Shown here: positions 1 to 12,500 of the stretch, one piece after another | How the letters are laid out: every line of letters starts with the position of its first letter | Numbering within the stretch: the stretch's first letter is position 1 | Source of the DNA: Tribonema minus | Taxonomy: Eukaryota; Sar; Xanthophyceae; Tribonematales; Tribonemataceae | Direction: 5' to 3' | DNA length: 64,000 nt | NCBI GenBank assembly: GCA_017506865.1 | Contig: JAFCMP010000031.1 | Coordinates: 310,001 to 374,000, forward strand | The notes under the pieces: model-generated | Database searches by the model: none | What the model was told of the DNA's origin: nothing | Seen by the model: only the letters and a program-made list of their open reading frames with translations | Program-made: the position numbers and the translations under genes

Positions 1-121
1 ACCGCCATGAAGCGCATTGTGTGCCGACTTGAACATCTGATTTGCTGCGTCCGCGACTGCTGAGTGCTGAGGCCGCCTGCGCACTTGCGCACGCGCACTG
101 CAGTGCGCTCTGGGGGCTGCT

Positions 122-142
122 AACCCTAACCCTAACCCTAAG
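122..142 (+). repeat. Interstitial telomere-like repeat (CCCTAA)
   Basis: Three to four consecutive CCCTAA units, the C-strand of the TTAGGG telomere repeat. It lies inside gene-bearing sequence near the left edge. The first 340 bases otherwise show no exon I can support. Confidence 0.8.
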
Positions 143-344
143 CGCATGCCGTCTCTCAGCCGCGTCGATGCAAACGCGAGAGGGCACGCTGACAGCACAC
201 GATGCGCACGCAGCTCTCGCATTCGCAGCAGCGCCTCGCCCCGCGCCGCCCTTGCACGTCCCCGCTGGCGCTTGCAGGACGGCACTGCTGCCTGCGTTCG
301 CCTCTTGGCGGCACGCATCGACATAATTATACTTCAAGTGGTAG

Positions 345-3300
345 GGTCAGGGTCAGGGCCGTGGGCTGCGACACGCGAACGTATCGACCGCGCCGCCCTC
401 TCACGTGCCGTTGAATGCGACCTCAGCAGGTGCCATCGCCGCCGACGCGTCGGCGCGAGCGTACGCGGCGGTGACGAAGCTCAACGCGGGCGCGCCTCGC
501 GGCGACGGCGACGGACGCTCGACCTCTGCCGACAGCAGCAGCAGCGGCGGCGGCGGCGGCGGCGGCAGCGACGGCTGGCACGCCGACACGTCCCCGCAGC
601 AATCTCACCGTGCCTCGCAGGTATGCTCCGGCGGTGATGGGCACAAAGGCAGATTGCATGTATGTTCTCACAGATATCATGTTTGCCATAAACGGTGCAT
701 GCAGCGTGTGCATTGCGCGCCTCCGGTGCGGGCCGCGCCGCTGCCTCTGCCGCCGTGCCGGCGTGCTCCTCGTGCTGCGTTGGTGCTGCTGCCGCTGCGT
801 GGCATCCCTGCAGGCGTGCTGCTGCTGCTGCTCTCCCCTATCGATATCTACTTATAGCACACGCGAGACACTCACTGCTAGCTTGCCACCCACTTTGCAA
901 TGTCCGCCTCCACAGCACGGCGAACTCCCGCCCGGCCGCACGCCGCTCAGTCCGCTGCCCGCGAAAGCGTGCAGTGGCGGCGGCGGCGGCGGCGGCGCGG
1001 CGGCGGCGGTGGACCCCTGGCAGCGCGCGGCGGCGCAGCGCGGCGCGCGCTACGGCCTGCGCGCGCAGCAGACGCTGGCGCTGGAGGACACGTTCTTCGC
1101 GTTTGCCAACGCGTCTCCCGCGGCCGGCACTCCAGGCGCAGGTGATTTGAAGCCGCTCGAAGCACTCTGCAGTAGGGCTGGGGCCGGCTTTAAAGAATCT
1201 GTTTCATCATCTTCGCAGATGCGGCGGGGGAAGGGGGGTGCCTCACATGCGGGCGTGCCATTTTCTTCTTCAATGATCTGTGTCCTCTTACTGTCTCAGT
1301 GTGGGTCAGGTGTACATCATCGTCGCACGACACCCCCCCCTCTCCGCTATCACCAGCACCATACAAGAACCATTGCCAAACACTGGGGCCCCCTTCAGCA
1401 TACGCCTCACGGAGGCCGAGGATGGCAACGTGATGTTGCTTTCTGCAGCAGCGCTCCGCAGCCGCTGCGCTGCTGCTGCTGCTGCTGCTGCTGCACGCTC
1501 TGCATATGTGGGCCCGTCGCCGCACGGCTCATCGTGCTTGCGCTCTCACGCCTGCGCACCATCGCAGTCGCCCCCGCTTCCTCCCATGTCCTCTTGTCGC
1601 GCACGCCTGCAGCAGCAGCTTCTGTTACCTTACCGCCTGCTGTCCCTCTCTCAAGCGCAGCGGGCGAAGGCGGCGGTGGCGGCCGCGGTGCCACGCTGCT
1701 GTCCGCGGCGGCATTCTACGCGCTGCTCTGCCGCTGCGGCATGCTGCACGACGGCCTGCCGCTGCACGACATTGCGCTGTCGTTCCACGCAGCTGCCGCG
1801 TGCGCAGCCGGCGGCGGACGGGGCGAGCTGCGCGCGCGCGACGCCGGCGGCGCTGTTGTCGAGGTCCCCGCCATAGGTGGGTGCCTGCCACCTCGGGCTC
1901 TGCTGTGGTTATGTGCCCATATAGCGTCGTAGGCGTGTCGATGCGACGTGCGGCATCCGCTGCGCACTGCACTCTGTGTCAGCGCTCATCGGCGGAAGGA
2001 CCCCGCGCACGGCAGGGCATATGGCCCGACGAAGGCCCCTCCTGCACAACGCTCAGCGCAAGAAACACCCTGCTGCGCCGCGCCCATTGCGAGGCACCGC
2101 CGCACTGGGGGGGGGGCGGGTGGGGAGGGGGTACCACGCGAAACCCCCTCAGGGAATCTGTCGAGGAGCGGCAACGCACACTTGCGTACGTCTCAAGCGC
2201 ACCTCGCCGCATTCCCCGTAGTCCTCTGCTGCTTCTCCGCCGCGTGCGTGCCGCGCTGATTGTTACTGCCGTAACACCAACCCTGACCCTGCGCGCGCGT
2301 TCGCCACCGCAGGCGTGGGCTGCCCTAACCCTAACCGTTCTCCTGCGCGCGTTCGCCGCCGCAGGCGTGGGCGAGCTGCTGCCGCTGCTGGACGGCGACT
2401 GCTGGCGGCAGCGCACACTTGCGTCTCAAGCGCACCTCGCCGCACTCCCCGTAGTCCTCTGCTGCTTCTCCGCCGCGCGTGCCTGCCACCTGGTTGTCGC
2501 TGCCCTGACCCCAACCCTGACCCTGCGCGCCACTGACTCCAAGTGCATCGCCGGCGCAGGCGTGGCGTGATTGTCAGCGCCCTAACCCCAACCCTTCTTC
2601 TGCGCGAGCATTCGCTGCTGCAGGCGTGGGCGAGCTGCTGCCGCTGCTGGACGCGCTGAGCGGGCACCTGGTGGCCAACCTGGGCGTGCGCGCGCTGGGT
2701 GCACACGCGTCCATGATGCAGGGGATGGCCGAGCAGGTGCGTGTGCGGGGCGCGCGGCGGCGGACAAGGGTTACAGTCAAGGTTAGGAGAGGTGCCGGCG
2801 GAGCGGTGGTCGTTGCCGTAAGTGTGCAGCACTGCCGTTGAGCGCGCGTGGCGGACGATGGCAGGGCATGGCAGGGCATGGCGGAGCATGTGCGCGCGCG
2901 ACGGAGGGTTAGGGGTAGGGTCAAGGTTAGGGTTGGGTTAGGGCTAGGGTTGGGGACAGGGGGGCGCCGTTGCCGCGGTGGCCATTGTCGTGTGTTTGCA
3001 GCGCTGCCGTTGAGTGCGCCTGACGGATGATGGCGAGCAGCTTGTGGCGGCCTTCAACCGAACAACCCAACAAACAGCCGGTTTGTAATGAACAAATGTG
3101 GTCGGCGGGCGATGCGCAAGGTGTGTGGGGGGGGGTTGACGGCAGCCTTGTCACGGCGTGTTGTCTCGGGTTGCGCCGCCGCGCTGCAGCGCACACGCGG
3201 CTGCGGCACAGCAGACGGCTGAGCAGCGGCGTGGCGGCGGCTGGCGCTGCCATGACATCTTGATGCCACGGTCATGCCTCAATGGGGCTGCCGTGTCACA

Positions 3301-6300
3301 GCAGCAAGCCTACGCGAGCACTGTCACCGACTGCCGCTTGTTGCACTGCTCCAGTTCTTGCTGCATATCAGGTGCTCAGGGCTAAGGCTTCGGCCTCTGC
3401 GATACGCGTGCAGGCTCGCCATGCGTGACGAGCGCGCACGATCCCGCCATGATTCCATGCAAAGTGCAAATTACAGTACTGTATTGAAACAGTGCTGCAG
3501 TCCAGACCCGCACAACAGCATGTGGGCGATTGGATCAGTGCTGTTCATGGATGTGTACAGCTTGTGTGGTGGGTAGGCACACCACTTTCCAATATGTATA
3601 TTCTTCGAAGTATGTGTATCGCGCCATACGATGGTAACGGGTGATGCGTGCCGTGCACTTCCACAGCCAAGCGCCAACGCCGGGCACGACCGCACTGCTA
3701 TAATGACGGTCTTCTGATTGGTTTGTGCAGGCACAACTGTACGCGCGGCGCAGTGCTGTCAACGCGCGACAGCACGTCGCCTGAGCGCTGCCCACTCGCA
3801 TATATACCTACCCACCCAGCGCTGTGCACTGCGCGTCACCCGCCCCTTGCGCGCGAGAGCAGGCGGAGGCGTACATGTCGGAGCGCTGGCGCCGCGGCGC
3901 GTCATCACCGCCGCTGCCGCCGCCGTCCGACGACGGCACCGCCGAGGACGTGCTCGGGCTCGAGCTGCAGCTGCTGTGCGAGGGGAGCCAGGACAACGTG
4001 GCGGCGGCGTTCGCCGCCGCGGCGGCGCGCGACCGCGGCGGCGGCGGCGGCGGCAGCGGCGGCGGCGGCGCGCAGCAGGTGCTGGCGTCGTGGCTGCACG
4101 CGATGCGCGCCAACGAGGGCGTGAGCGCCGCCGCGCTGCTGGCGCGCTTCGAGGAGGTCAACCTGGTGAGCGTTGCGGGCTGCGTGCGTGCGTGCGCGCT
4201 GCGGATGCGCTGCCGCGGCGTGCGCGGTCGGTGCGGCGCGTCGTTCGCCCTCGTCGAGAGCGAGCGCCCCTGCGCGGGCGGCTGTTGGCACGCGTGCAAA
4301 GTCGGCGACAGCGCGTGCGCTGCATGCAGAACCCTTCAGCTCAAACCCCTGGCGCTCTCTCGGCATGCTGGCAGCAGCTTAGCGCACCTTCCCCCCTCCT
4401 CCCCCCCCCCCCGCCCCCCTCCCCCCACGCCGGGCCCGCAGGTCCCCGTTCTGCTCCCCCGAGCCGCGGTGCTGCGCTGGATCCACATGGCGCTGGGTAT
4501 GGAAGGCAGGCGCGACGCCGCGGCGCCGCCGGCCAAGATCCTGTGCCTGCCGCAGGCGGTGTGGGTCATGTGCGCGGCGGCGCAGAACTTATTCAGCGCG
4601 GCGGACGGCGAGGCGGCCGAGAGCGGCGGTGGAGGTGCGGACTCCTTCGATCGCGACGACACCGAGGGTCAGCGGCACAGGGGCAGGGGGGTTGGCAGCA
4701 AGGGGACGCGCCGGCCAGCGGTGCCGCTGTTTCACCGGCTCAAGGTGGTGCTGCTGGCGCTGCGCGACGGCGGCGGCGAAGCGGGGCGCAGCGAGTCTGC
4801 TGCTGACGGCGGCGGTGCCGCTGCCGCCGCCGCTCCTGAGTCGGTCAAGTCCACCGCTGCACGCGTTGCGCGCCGTCAGCACCATACCTCTCACGCAAGT
4901 GATTGCGTTGGCAATGGCAGCGGCGACAGCGATAGCAGCCGGGCTGCTGCTAGACAGGTAGCGGCGGCAGCTGCACGGCAGCGGCGGCACGATGCGCGTC
5001 AGCGGGCAGTGAATGACCCCAGCAGTAGCGGCGGCGGCGCCAGCGCTGGCAACGGCGGCGACCATCATCATCACGACGCGTACGAGCGCAGGTCATTTGT
5101 GCCTGCACTACCAGCGGCAGCAGCAGGATCCTACGGGCAGCATGACGGCGGCGGCAGTGGCGGCGCCGGCAGCGGCGCAAACGCGTACGCACGCAGGCCA
5201 TCAATGCCGCGAGAGACGCTGGGCTGGAGCAGCAATGGCGCCACCGCTAACACGGTTCGACGCAGCAGCAGTACGCCCCAGAGGCGAGGCAGCGGCAACA
5301 GCGCGCGCATGATGACATACGGCGCCGCCTACCAGCGGCAAGAGGAGCTGCGGCGCCAGCAGCGCGAGCGGGAGGCGGCGCAGCTGCAGCAGCGGCAGCA
5401 GCGGCGGCGGCAGCCCGCGGCGCAGGATGGCCGGCAGCGGCACGCAGCGGCGCACAGCGGCGGCGGCGGCGGCGGCAGCAGCGCGACGGAGCACCGATGG
5501 CATGGCGCTGCAGGGGCAGCGGATGCTGTGAGTGCCTCGTGGGAGGGGGTGCTGCATGGGCACGCGGGCCAAGCGCAGCAGCAGCAGCAGCAGCAGCAGG
5601 GCAGCGATTACTACAGCAACGGCGGTCACAGCAAAGGGGCGAATGCCGCGGAGGCAGCGCCGGGGCGGCGCGCACGGTCGCAGCAGGCGCCGCTGCTGTC
5701 GCACTCGTTTCACGAGCAGCGGGATGATACGGGGCAGCGTGAGCGCGCGCGGCGCAGTCACTCCGTCTCTGCAGACAGCGGCGCGCGCGGCCGGCGGCGC
5801 TTGGACGGCAGCAGCGTGCATAGCGGCGGCAGCGGCGGCAACGGCGTGCAGGGATGGCGGTCGTCCAATCAGGCACAGCAGGTCCGCCTCGTGGTAGGGT
5901 GGAGAGATGCGCACGAAGGCGTTCAGGCGATGACAGCGTCCCAGCACTGACTTTGCTGAGCGCTGACTTTCCTGAGCTTGAGTGTACGAACTCAAGGGGT
6001 TTGTGCGCTTGCGGGCTGAAACCAGGGGGTGACACACCAGAAGGCTGCGTTTGTACGATACGCAGTTACCGTGCCGCTCTCCACCTCTCGCGTTATGCCG
6101 TGACTGCCTTCAACGGGCTGTTGATGCCTGCCCACGTTGATGCATCCGCCTCACAAGTCCTCCTGCCGGCACGACCGCAGCAACTTCGCAGCGCAGCGCA
6201 CTGAACCCGGCTCGCGCCCCCCCCTCCCCCCCCCCCCGAGACAGGCCACGGAAGCGGCGGTGCTCGCGCAGCTCATGGATCCGCAGGTGCTGACGCTGTG

Positions 6301-8185
6301 CGAGCTCTACGAGGAGCCGCTGCGCGTGCTGTTTCGGCGCTACGCGACGCGACACGGCACGCGCGTGAAGGACGCCGCCCTCGACCGCGCCGGATTTCTG
6401 CGGGTGAGAGGAGTCTACGTCTCGCGGATTGACGTAGGCGTGCGGAAGCACTGCATGTCAGATCGCGTATTTTCGCAGGTGCAAGCGGACCACGGCTGAT
6501 GCGTGGGGAGCGCTGGATCCGCCCCTCTCGTTTCGTCACGCGTGCGATCGGCAACGGTCGCAGTAGAACCAGTCATGTGCTGAACGCGTGCTGTTGCAGC
6601 GGTGCGCGTCGCGGCGCAACGGCGCGCCTGAGGGTCTCACACGCGCACGAGAGAGGGACACTAGTCGGTTGGATTGCTGTGGGGACTGCTGCATGATGAT
6701 CGCAGGGCGCACGCACAATTTCCTGGCCTTTTTGTGCTGTTTGCGCTCAAGTGAAGTCATAACAAAGCAATTTTTGCGGGTGACAGCAGGCGACTAGCAT
6801 GCCATGTCGTTGTCATGTGATCATACGGTATGAGTGAACGTGCTGGATGTGTCTCATCTGTTGAGGCGAGCGCTGGTGCGTGAGCTCAAGTCATGCCCAG
6901 GCGTCAGCGTTGCCTTGTGCTGCAGAGCGCTGTGAACGCAGCTGATCGCTGACGCATGAAGCAGCAGTGCTCCGCCTGCATTGGGCTCGTCCTCCCAACA
7001 TGTGTACTTGCTGATCTGCAGCGCAGATACCGAACATGGGTTCCTCGACATGTCATCCTCTGTAGCACCGCTACCAGCAATTCTTATCCCAGTACTGACT
7101 GAAGTCGACCGCACTCTTTCCCCTTTGTCTGCCCCCCCCTTCCCCCCCCCCCCTCTGCGCGCTCTGCAGTTTGTCGACGACTTCAGCACGCTGCGCGCAA
7201 TCGACTTTGGCTCTGCGGAGCTGCAGCGCATATTCGCGGCCAGCCGCGGCGACCACCGCAGCCGAAAGCTGGGCCGAACCAGTCGTGCTGCAGGCGCGTG
7301 GGGGCTTGGCACACAGCTCAATGGCTCTCGAACACATGCACGTTTCACTGCGTGCCACAGTGATAGTTGGGCGGAGCGCACAGGCCGACGTGGCGGTCGC
7401 AGCGGCAGCGGTCACTCGATAATGAAGTACTGCCCGAGCAACGCGCAGACGGGCCGCCTCAGCCGGAGCGCGCCTCGCATGTGTGCTCTGAACACAAAAC
7501 GAAACATGCTTGCCCTGTGCCGCAAGGTGACTTTTGTGTTGTTGAAGTATGCTCAAATTCGCCCCTAGTGACGGTAGCCTGTGTTGTTGGAGTATGATAA
7601 AGTAACGGAGACTGGGTCTTGTAAATTCACGCCGTGCCGACTCAAGTGCGATGGAAACGGCTTTTCACAGATGACCCCATATGATTGACATTGCAAGCAC
7701 ACAAACTCAGCGGTGGCAGGTGATTCGTTGCGACATGGATTCTGCTGCGGGGTTCTTGGCGAGGCTCTACTGGTAACAAGAGTAGATTTTTGCCAGCATT
7801 GATTATCACGCTGCATCGCGACGAAGCAGCACAGCCTTGCCAGCATGGGCGCCTGAGCCGCGTCTCATCACATCACACAGCAGTGCTCATCAAGTCGGCA
7901 CACGCTTGCTCAACCTGACACCTTTCGTGAACACAAGCGCATCTCACGTCTCATGGCGTCAACATCCGCGTGACCGACTCGCTGCGTGCAGGCTCGTCGT
8001 CGGCTGCCGCGGCGGCGGCGGACGCGCGGCCGGCGCTGCTGTCCTTCGCCGACTTTGTCGAGAGCGTGGCGCGGCTCGCCATTGCGGCGGCGCCCGGGCC
8101 GCAGCCGCTGCGCACCAAGCTCGCGCTGCTGCTTGCGGGGCTCAACATCGACGAGCCGCTGTTTGAGGGTGCGGAGCGGCTGTGA
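345..8185 (+). CDS. Two-module p25-alpha/EF-hand-like protein, 5' end not resolved
   Basis: Multi-exon gene. Exons read from splice sites: 345(or 351/357)-620, 916-1141, 1661-1876, 2624-2736, 3863-4165, 4442-5527, 6245-6403, 7170-about 7281/7359, and 7992-8185 (TGA). Phases match at every junction except the donor after 7170, which I could not fix. The first exon follows an in-frame stop at 342 and has no ATG, so it is internal and the true start lies further left. Exons 2-3 encode a module reading LEDTFFAFA...FYALLCRCGMLHD, like the p25-alpha (TPPP) fold. Exons 7-9 encode a similar pattern (LRVLFRRYA, VDDFSTLRAIDF, LLSFADFVESVARLA). Such proteins are usually tubulin-associated or ciliary; that role here is inference. 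Exon 6 is a long Gln/Gly/Ser-rich tract with a CAG-encoded Gln run near 5577; an alternative donor at 5881 also keeps frame. The exons are sound; the family assignment is tentative. Confidence 0.55.
2270..2600 (+). repeat. Intronic imperfect repeats with telomere-like blocks
   Basis: Blocks of CCCTAACC and its variant CCCTGACC (2280, 2322, 2508, 2580) alternate with two decoy copies of the next exon's acceptor edge (GCAGGCGTGGGC near 2310 and 2360). The real acceptor is at 2623. A segment near 2180-2240 recurs near 2420-2490, so the intron has grown by local duplication. Confidence 0.7.
2907..2962 (+). repeat. Degenerate TTAGGG array in intron
   Basis: About eight variants of TTAGGG (GTTAGGGG, TAGGGTC, GGTTAGGG, GCTAGGG) lie just downstream of the donor at 2737, in the opposite strand sense to the CCCTAA blocks upstream of the same exon. 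Confidence 0.75.
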
Positions 8186-8813
8186 CGGCTGTGCACTGCT
8201 GCACGAGCTGCTGCGTGTTGCTGAAATACAGAGCACTACGGGAGGCGGCAAATGACCGAAATCTGCTTCGAGTGCGCCTGCTTGTGCTAAAGCAGTTGCT
8301 TGCGTGTCGGGTGTTGCTCAGACTGCCGCGCTCCGCCTTGTTGCAAGCGCACACTAAGTACTGGATGTGCAGAGCGCCATGTGATGACTGTAACGCGGAA
8401 GCTAGGTCGGTGGTGCACTCTGGCTGCGTGCTTCGATTCGTGGCTCGCATGTGCTGTTGCTTGGCATCAGCGTCTCTGCGAGACTGCAGGCTATGACGGT
8501 CGCTGCGTTCTTTCACTTGCGCAACACAAAGTTGTGCAAAGAGCACACGCACGGTTCCTCAAGCAGTGTAGGCATTTATGGCTATGCGCAATGTTGACAG
8601 CAAGAGGGTGCGCAGCATGACAACGCAGCGATCAATCGGTATACGTGCATGCAGAGAGGCGTTGACAGGAAACCGATGTTCAAAACGGAAAGTGACATTT
8701 ACGTATGACAACAGATAAAAACACCAACAGTAAGAAACAGTCCACAAGATACACGGACGAAGGCGTATCGTGACGCGAAGGACGCACCACTCTGACACAC
8801 AGGTGCTAGTCGC
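8186..8813. other. Convergent intergenic spacer
   Basis: About 630 bp between the stop of the p25-alpha-like gene and the stop of the minus-strand membrane-protein gene. The open frames are short and in several overlapping phases. No repeat, RNA gene or clear poly(A) signal stands out. Confidence 0.5.
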
Positions 8814-9269
8814 CTACAGGTGCAACACCTTGGGTCCTCTCACCATAAACCCAATCATGATCCCGCCAACTAGCGCCAGCACCCCAGCCACCGCAGCAAG
8901 AGTAATGGCCGTGCTGACGGGTATCCCCGAGGCGTCCCCCTGCGCCCTCCGCCGATCCAGGCTGCCGTACAGCGCCACCGTCGATGCATAGGATGTGTAG
9001 TAGCTGGAGAAGCTGCCGTTGCACCCAGCATCCATGTAGGCAGCGGCGATGTCTACGGCTTGCCCGCACATGTAGGTGGCACAGGACGTGGAGTTGAGAG
9101 AGTCAAGATCTACGTCGGCGTCCTTGAGCCCTGTAAATCCGGAAAATCCGATGCTGCGGCGAAGCTCTGGTGTGCCATCCCTTAGTCCGGGTCCGGCATT
9201 TGCTACCGATGAATGAATGTGAGAAAGCAGCGCCGCAGTCGGCAGGAGCAGCAGCAGCCTCAGCTTCAT
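8814..9269 (-). CDS. Small secreted single-pass membrane protein
   Basis: Intronless 151-aa ORF. I chose the ATG at 9269 because it opens directly onto a signal peptide (MKLRLLLLLPTAALL, cleavage probably after SSVANA); the frame upstream to 9380 lacks such character. The mature part is about 90 residues with four cysteines (CATYMCG, DAGCNG) and N-glycosylation sites (NSTS, NGSF). One transmembrane helix follows (AITLAAVAGVLALVGGIMIGF) with a short basic tail, which suggests a type I membrane protein with a small disulfide-bonded ectodomain. No family was recognised. It is transcribed divergently from LIG4 with only 299 bp between start codons. Confidence 0.7.
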   Translation of the reverse strand: MKLRLLLLLPTAALLSHIHSSVANAGPGLRDGTPELRRSIGFSGFTGLKDADVDLDSLNSTSCATYMCGQAVDIAAAYMDAGCNGSFSSYYTSYASTVALYGSLDRRRAQGDASGIPVSTAITLAAVAGVLALVGGIMIGFMVRGPKVLHL

Positions 9270-9568
9270 GGCCACTTGGTGACTGCAATCTTGTTTTCGG
9301 TCGTTGGCACTTGTAGGTGGCTGGTGCTGAGCTGCTGATGGGTGGTTGTGGACCAACACCACCCGCACCAGCCTCCGCACGCCCGAGGCTGCTGCTCTTG
9401 CGCCTGCACGAGTGCAGCACCCAAGTATACAGCTAGTTTTGTGATCATCAACAGTTGGGGATGGGGATGGTCACAGCTTGAAGTTCGATTTGGCAAAAAC
9501 TCTTGTGCGCAGTGTGGTGTGGTGGGTTGGGCGTACCGCGGCAGGTTTCAGCTGCCGAAACACATGTC
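9270..9568. promoter_or_regulatory. Shared divergent promoter region
   Basis: The 299-bp gap between the start codons of the minus-strand membrane protein and LIG4 must hold both 5' UTRs and core promoters. I see no clear TATA box. The bidirectional role follows from layout only. Confidence 0.5.
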
Positions 9569-12500
9569 ATGGAGGAAGCGCCGCCAGCCACCGGCAAGTA
9601 TGAGGATGCCGAAATTGAGGACGACGACGATGGAGACGAAGATGCGGGAGAAGAGCCTGAGGCAGCTGCGCCTTTCCAGACGCAGCAGCGGGCGTATGCT
9701 GCGGAGGACAATGCCAACGCGCTGCTCTTTCGTGTTGTGTGTGATAAACTCGAGAAAATAGAAGAGACGGTGTCGGGCAAGGGCAAGTGAGTCTTTCCTG
9801 CTGACGAACTTGAACTTTGGGTATTTTCCAGGTTGCTGCCAGCCTGCAAGTGCTGTGGAATGAGCCAATACACTATGAGTGTCGTACACATTTTACCGCT
9901 TGTATTTTGCACTGACAGCTGGTGCAGTCAGTTTTCACCCAACATAACTGCCAACCTGCGCTCTGCAGGAGCTGCTGCGAAGCCCTTGTGCACTGCAAGG
10001 CCCCGACACCGACATCAAAGCTGTACGCGCGTGACACCACGCCACTTTACTTCTCGTTTCTCCCTCTCCTCATCTTCCATCTGCACCCCGTCCCCCCCCC
10101 CCCCCCCCCCCCCCCCCAGATCCCCCCGCAGGCGGCACAGCAAGGAGGACAGGATCCGCCTGCTGCTGGGGCCGAAGCTGCGCGAGACGCTCGCGGGGCA
10201 CAGCGCGTACCCGTACTTCCGCCTCCTCCTGCCGGGCGTCGCGGACCCGTGGCGCCCCAACTACGGCATCAAAGAGGCAACGATGGCGCGCCTTTACGCG
10301 TCAGCGCTCGGGCTCGCCAAGGACAGCGACAACGCGCTCAAGCTCGTGCACTACACGGACGCGCGCCTCAACCCGTGAGTCGGCGTTGATGGTGATGTTG
10401 TGTCGGCGCCGCATGACGGCGTGCGGCGTGTGCGAGGTAGCTGTCGCGCGCACGTGCAGCGGTGCACCAATGGCGTTGGTGGCATTATTGGCAGGCGGGC
10501 GTACGCGCAGCATCAGCAGCAGCAGCAGCAGCAGCGCGTCCTCGTTTTGCCGCGCTCGGTGTCGTGGGTATACCGTCTTGTCGTCATCATGAGTTTGGCG
10601 CACGCGTGCGCACCTCATCAGTCTGCAGAGATCCACACGCAGCTGCAGCGGCAGTTTACTAAGACGTGGCCGACGCGCTCATTGATGTGGTGGTGTCGCC
10701 TCGATGTGCGGCCTGACGTTGGTGTGTTGTGCACGAAATTCCTCAGAATTGGCTCTGCCCTCTTGTCAGTCTTTGCCCTCGACGCGGCCGCCGCCCGAAC
10801 CACAGCTTCGCCGCCCTCTCCACCCTGTTGCTTGCGCACGCGTCCCTCGCCGCACCGCTCTCCCCCTCTCTCACGCGCCACACACGCACACACACACGCA
10901 CGCGTGCCAACACGCACTGTGCGTGTGCCCTGCCCCCCCCCCCCGCGTCCCCCCCCCCCCCCCCCCGCGCCGCAGCACGCACCCCGGCGACCTCCCCTCG
11001 ACCGTCGAGGAGGTCGCCGCGCGCTACGCGAACGTGCGCGAGACGGCGCTCACCGTCGGCGAGGTCAACGCGCTGCTGGACGACCTCGCGGCGGCGCCGG
11101 CGGCGGCGCGCGCGGCGGGGCGGCGCGTCGACGCGGCGCGCGAGGCGGTGCTCCAGCGCGTCGTCGCGCGCGTCTCCGCGCGCGACCAGAAGTGGCTCCT
11201 GCGCGCGATCCTCAAGCAGCTCAAGCAGCGGCTCAGCAAGGAGGACGTGCTCGCGTGGCTCCACGCGGACGCGCCCGCGGAGCTCTCGCGCACGAACGAC
11301 CTGCGCCATGTGTGCGGCAAGTTCGCGGCGGCGGCGGGCGCGGCGGACGCGGCGGGGCAGCGCCACGCGGCCGCGACGCTCGAGGTCGGCACGCCGTTCG
11401 CGCCGATGCTCGCGCACAACCCCAAGAACGACTTCGCGTCCATCGTGCCGTCCTTCAAGGGCGCGCCGTTCCTGATGGAGGTGCGTGCGCGAAGCACGAA
11501 GCGTGCGGTGCTGGACGCGCCACCAATGTGTGAGCACTGCTGCTGCCGTTGCGCAGCTCGCCTGCGGCAGGCTTCAGGCGCCTCAGTGGGGCCCGCTATG
11601 TTTGTCCTTTACGGTTCTGCGCGTGCCCCCAAAGTACGACACTGTGGCAGCTGCAGCTGTACATCAACCTCCTGACTGCTGCTGCACACGAAGGCTGCCG
11701 AGCACACCCGGCACGTGGCCACCAACCACCACACGCCCCCTTCAGCAACAGCACACACACACACACCACCCCTTTCGCTTCCCTGAAGCGCTGACCGCAC
11801 GTAACCAGCCCCGCACGCCGTGTGCGCTGCGGTTGCAGGTGAAGCTTGACGGCGAGCGCATGCTGGCGCACAAGGACGGCGACGCGGTGCGCTTCTACAC
11901 GCGCCGCGGCACAGACTACACCGACAAGTACGGCCCCGTCATGACGCCCTTCATCCTCAGCCAGGTACATGCGCGCAGCGGCGCTTGCCGCTGTGCGCAG
12001 CGCTCCATGCACGGCACCGTGACATGCGATGACGACGGCATGCGCCCTTGAGGGGTTTTGCTCGGCATGCCTGCGGGCGACGGCCGCGTCTCAAATCCCC
12101 TGAAATCTCAAAGCGCGCGTGTGGCAGCGCTCTGCCTGCGCGACCGCTGCTCAGCGCGGCGGCAGCGACGCCCGGCGGCGCAAGCTGCTGCCTTGGCGCG
12201 CGGCGGCGCCTTTGCCGTCCTGCACAGCGTCGTGTGCTGAGCGCTATCACATCCATCGGCCCGCATGGTCCGGTATGCGAGCCCTCTCCCCCCTGTCTCA
12301 TAGCCCGTGACCGCACTGCCCGCGCCTCCGCTGCGCCGCGCCGCCAGGTCACGGCGCACCGCTTCAACCTGGACACAAGGATGATGTCGTGGGATGCAGA
12401 AATGGCGGCCTTCGGCTGCCGCGCATGACTGCAGCTGAGCGCGCGCTTTCGATGCTCTCTTGTAAACGCCTTGCCTCCCCTGCACTGGTATCGCACCGAC

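Noticed and set aside
405..713. Overlapping ORFs on both strands near the left edge
   Set aside because: GC-rich shadow frames. Only the frame continuing across the donor at 620 joins in phase to recognisable downstream exons.
4442..5950. Exon 6 of the p25-alpha-like gene as a terminal exon ending at 5950
   Set aside because: The frame is open to a stop at 5950, but GTGAGT at 5528 joins in phase to the conserved-looking exon at 6245, so the rest is more likely intron. Retention remains possible.
10743..11537. Long minus-strand ORF opposite LIG4 exon 3
   Set aside because: Arg-rich antisense shadow of a GC-rich exon; the plus strand encodes conserved ligase sequence.
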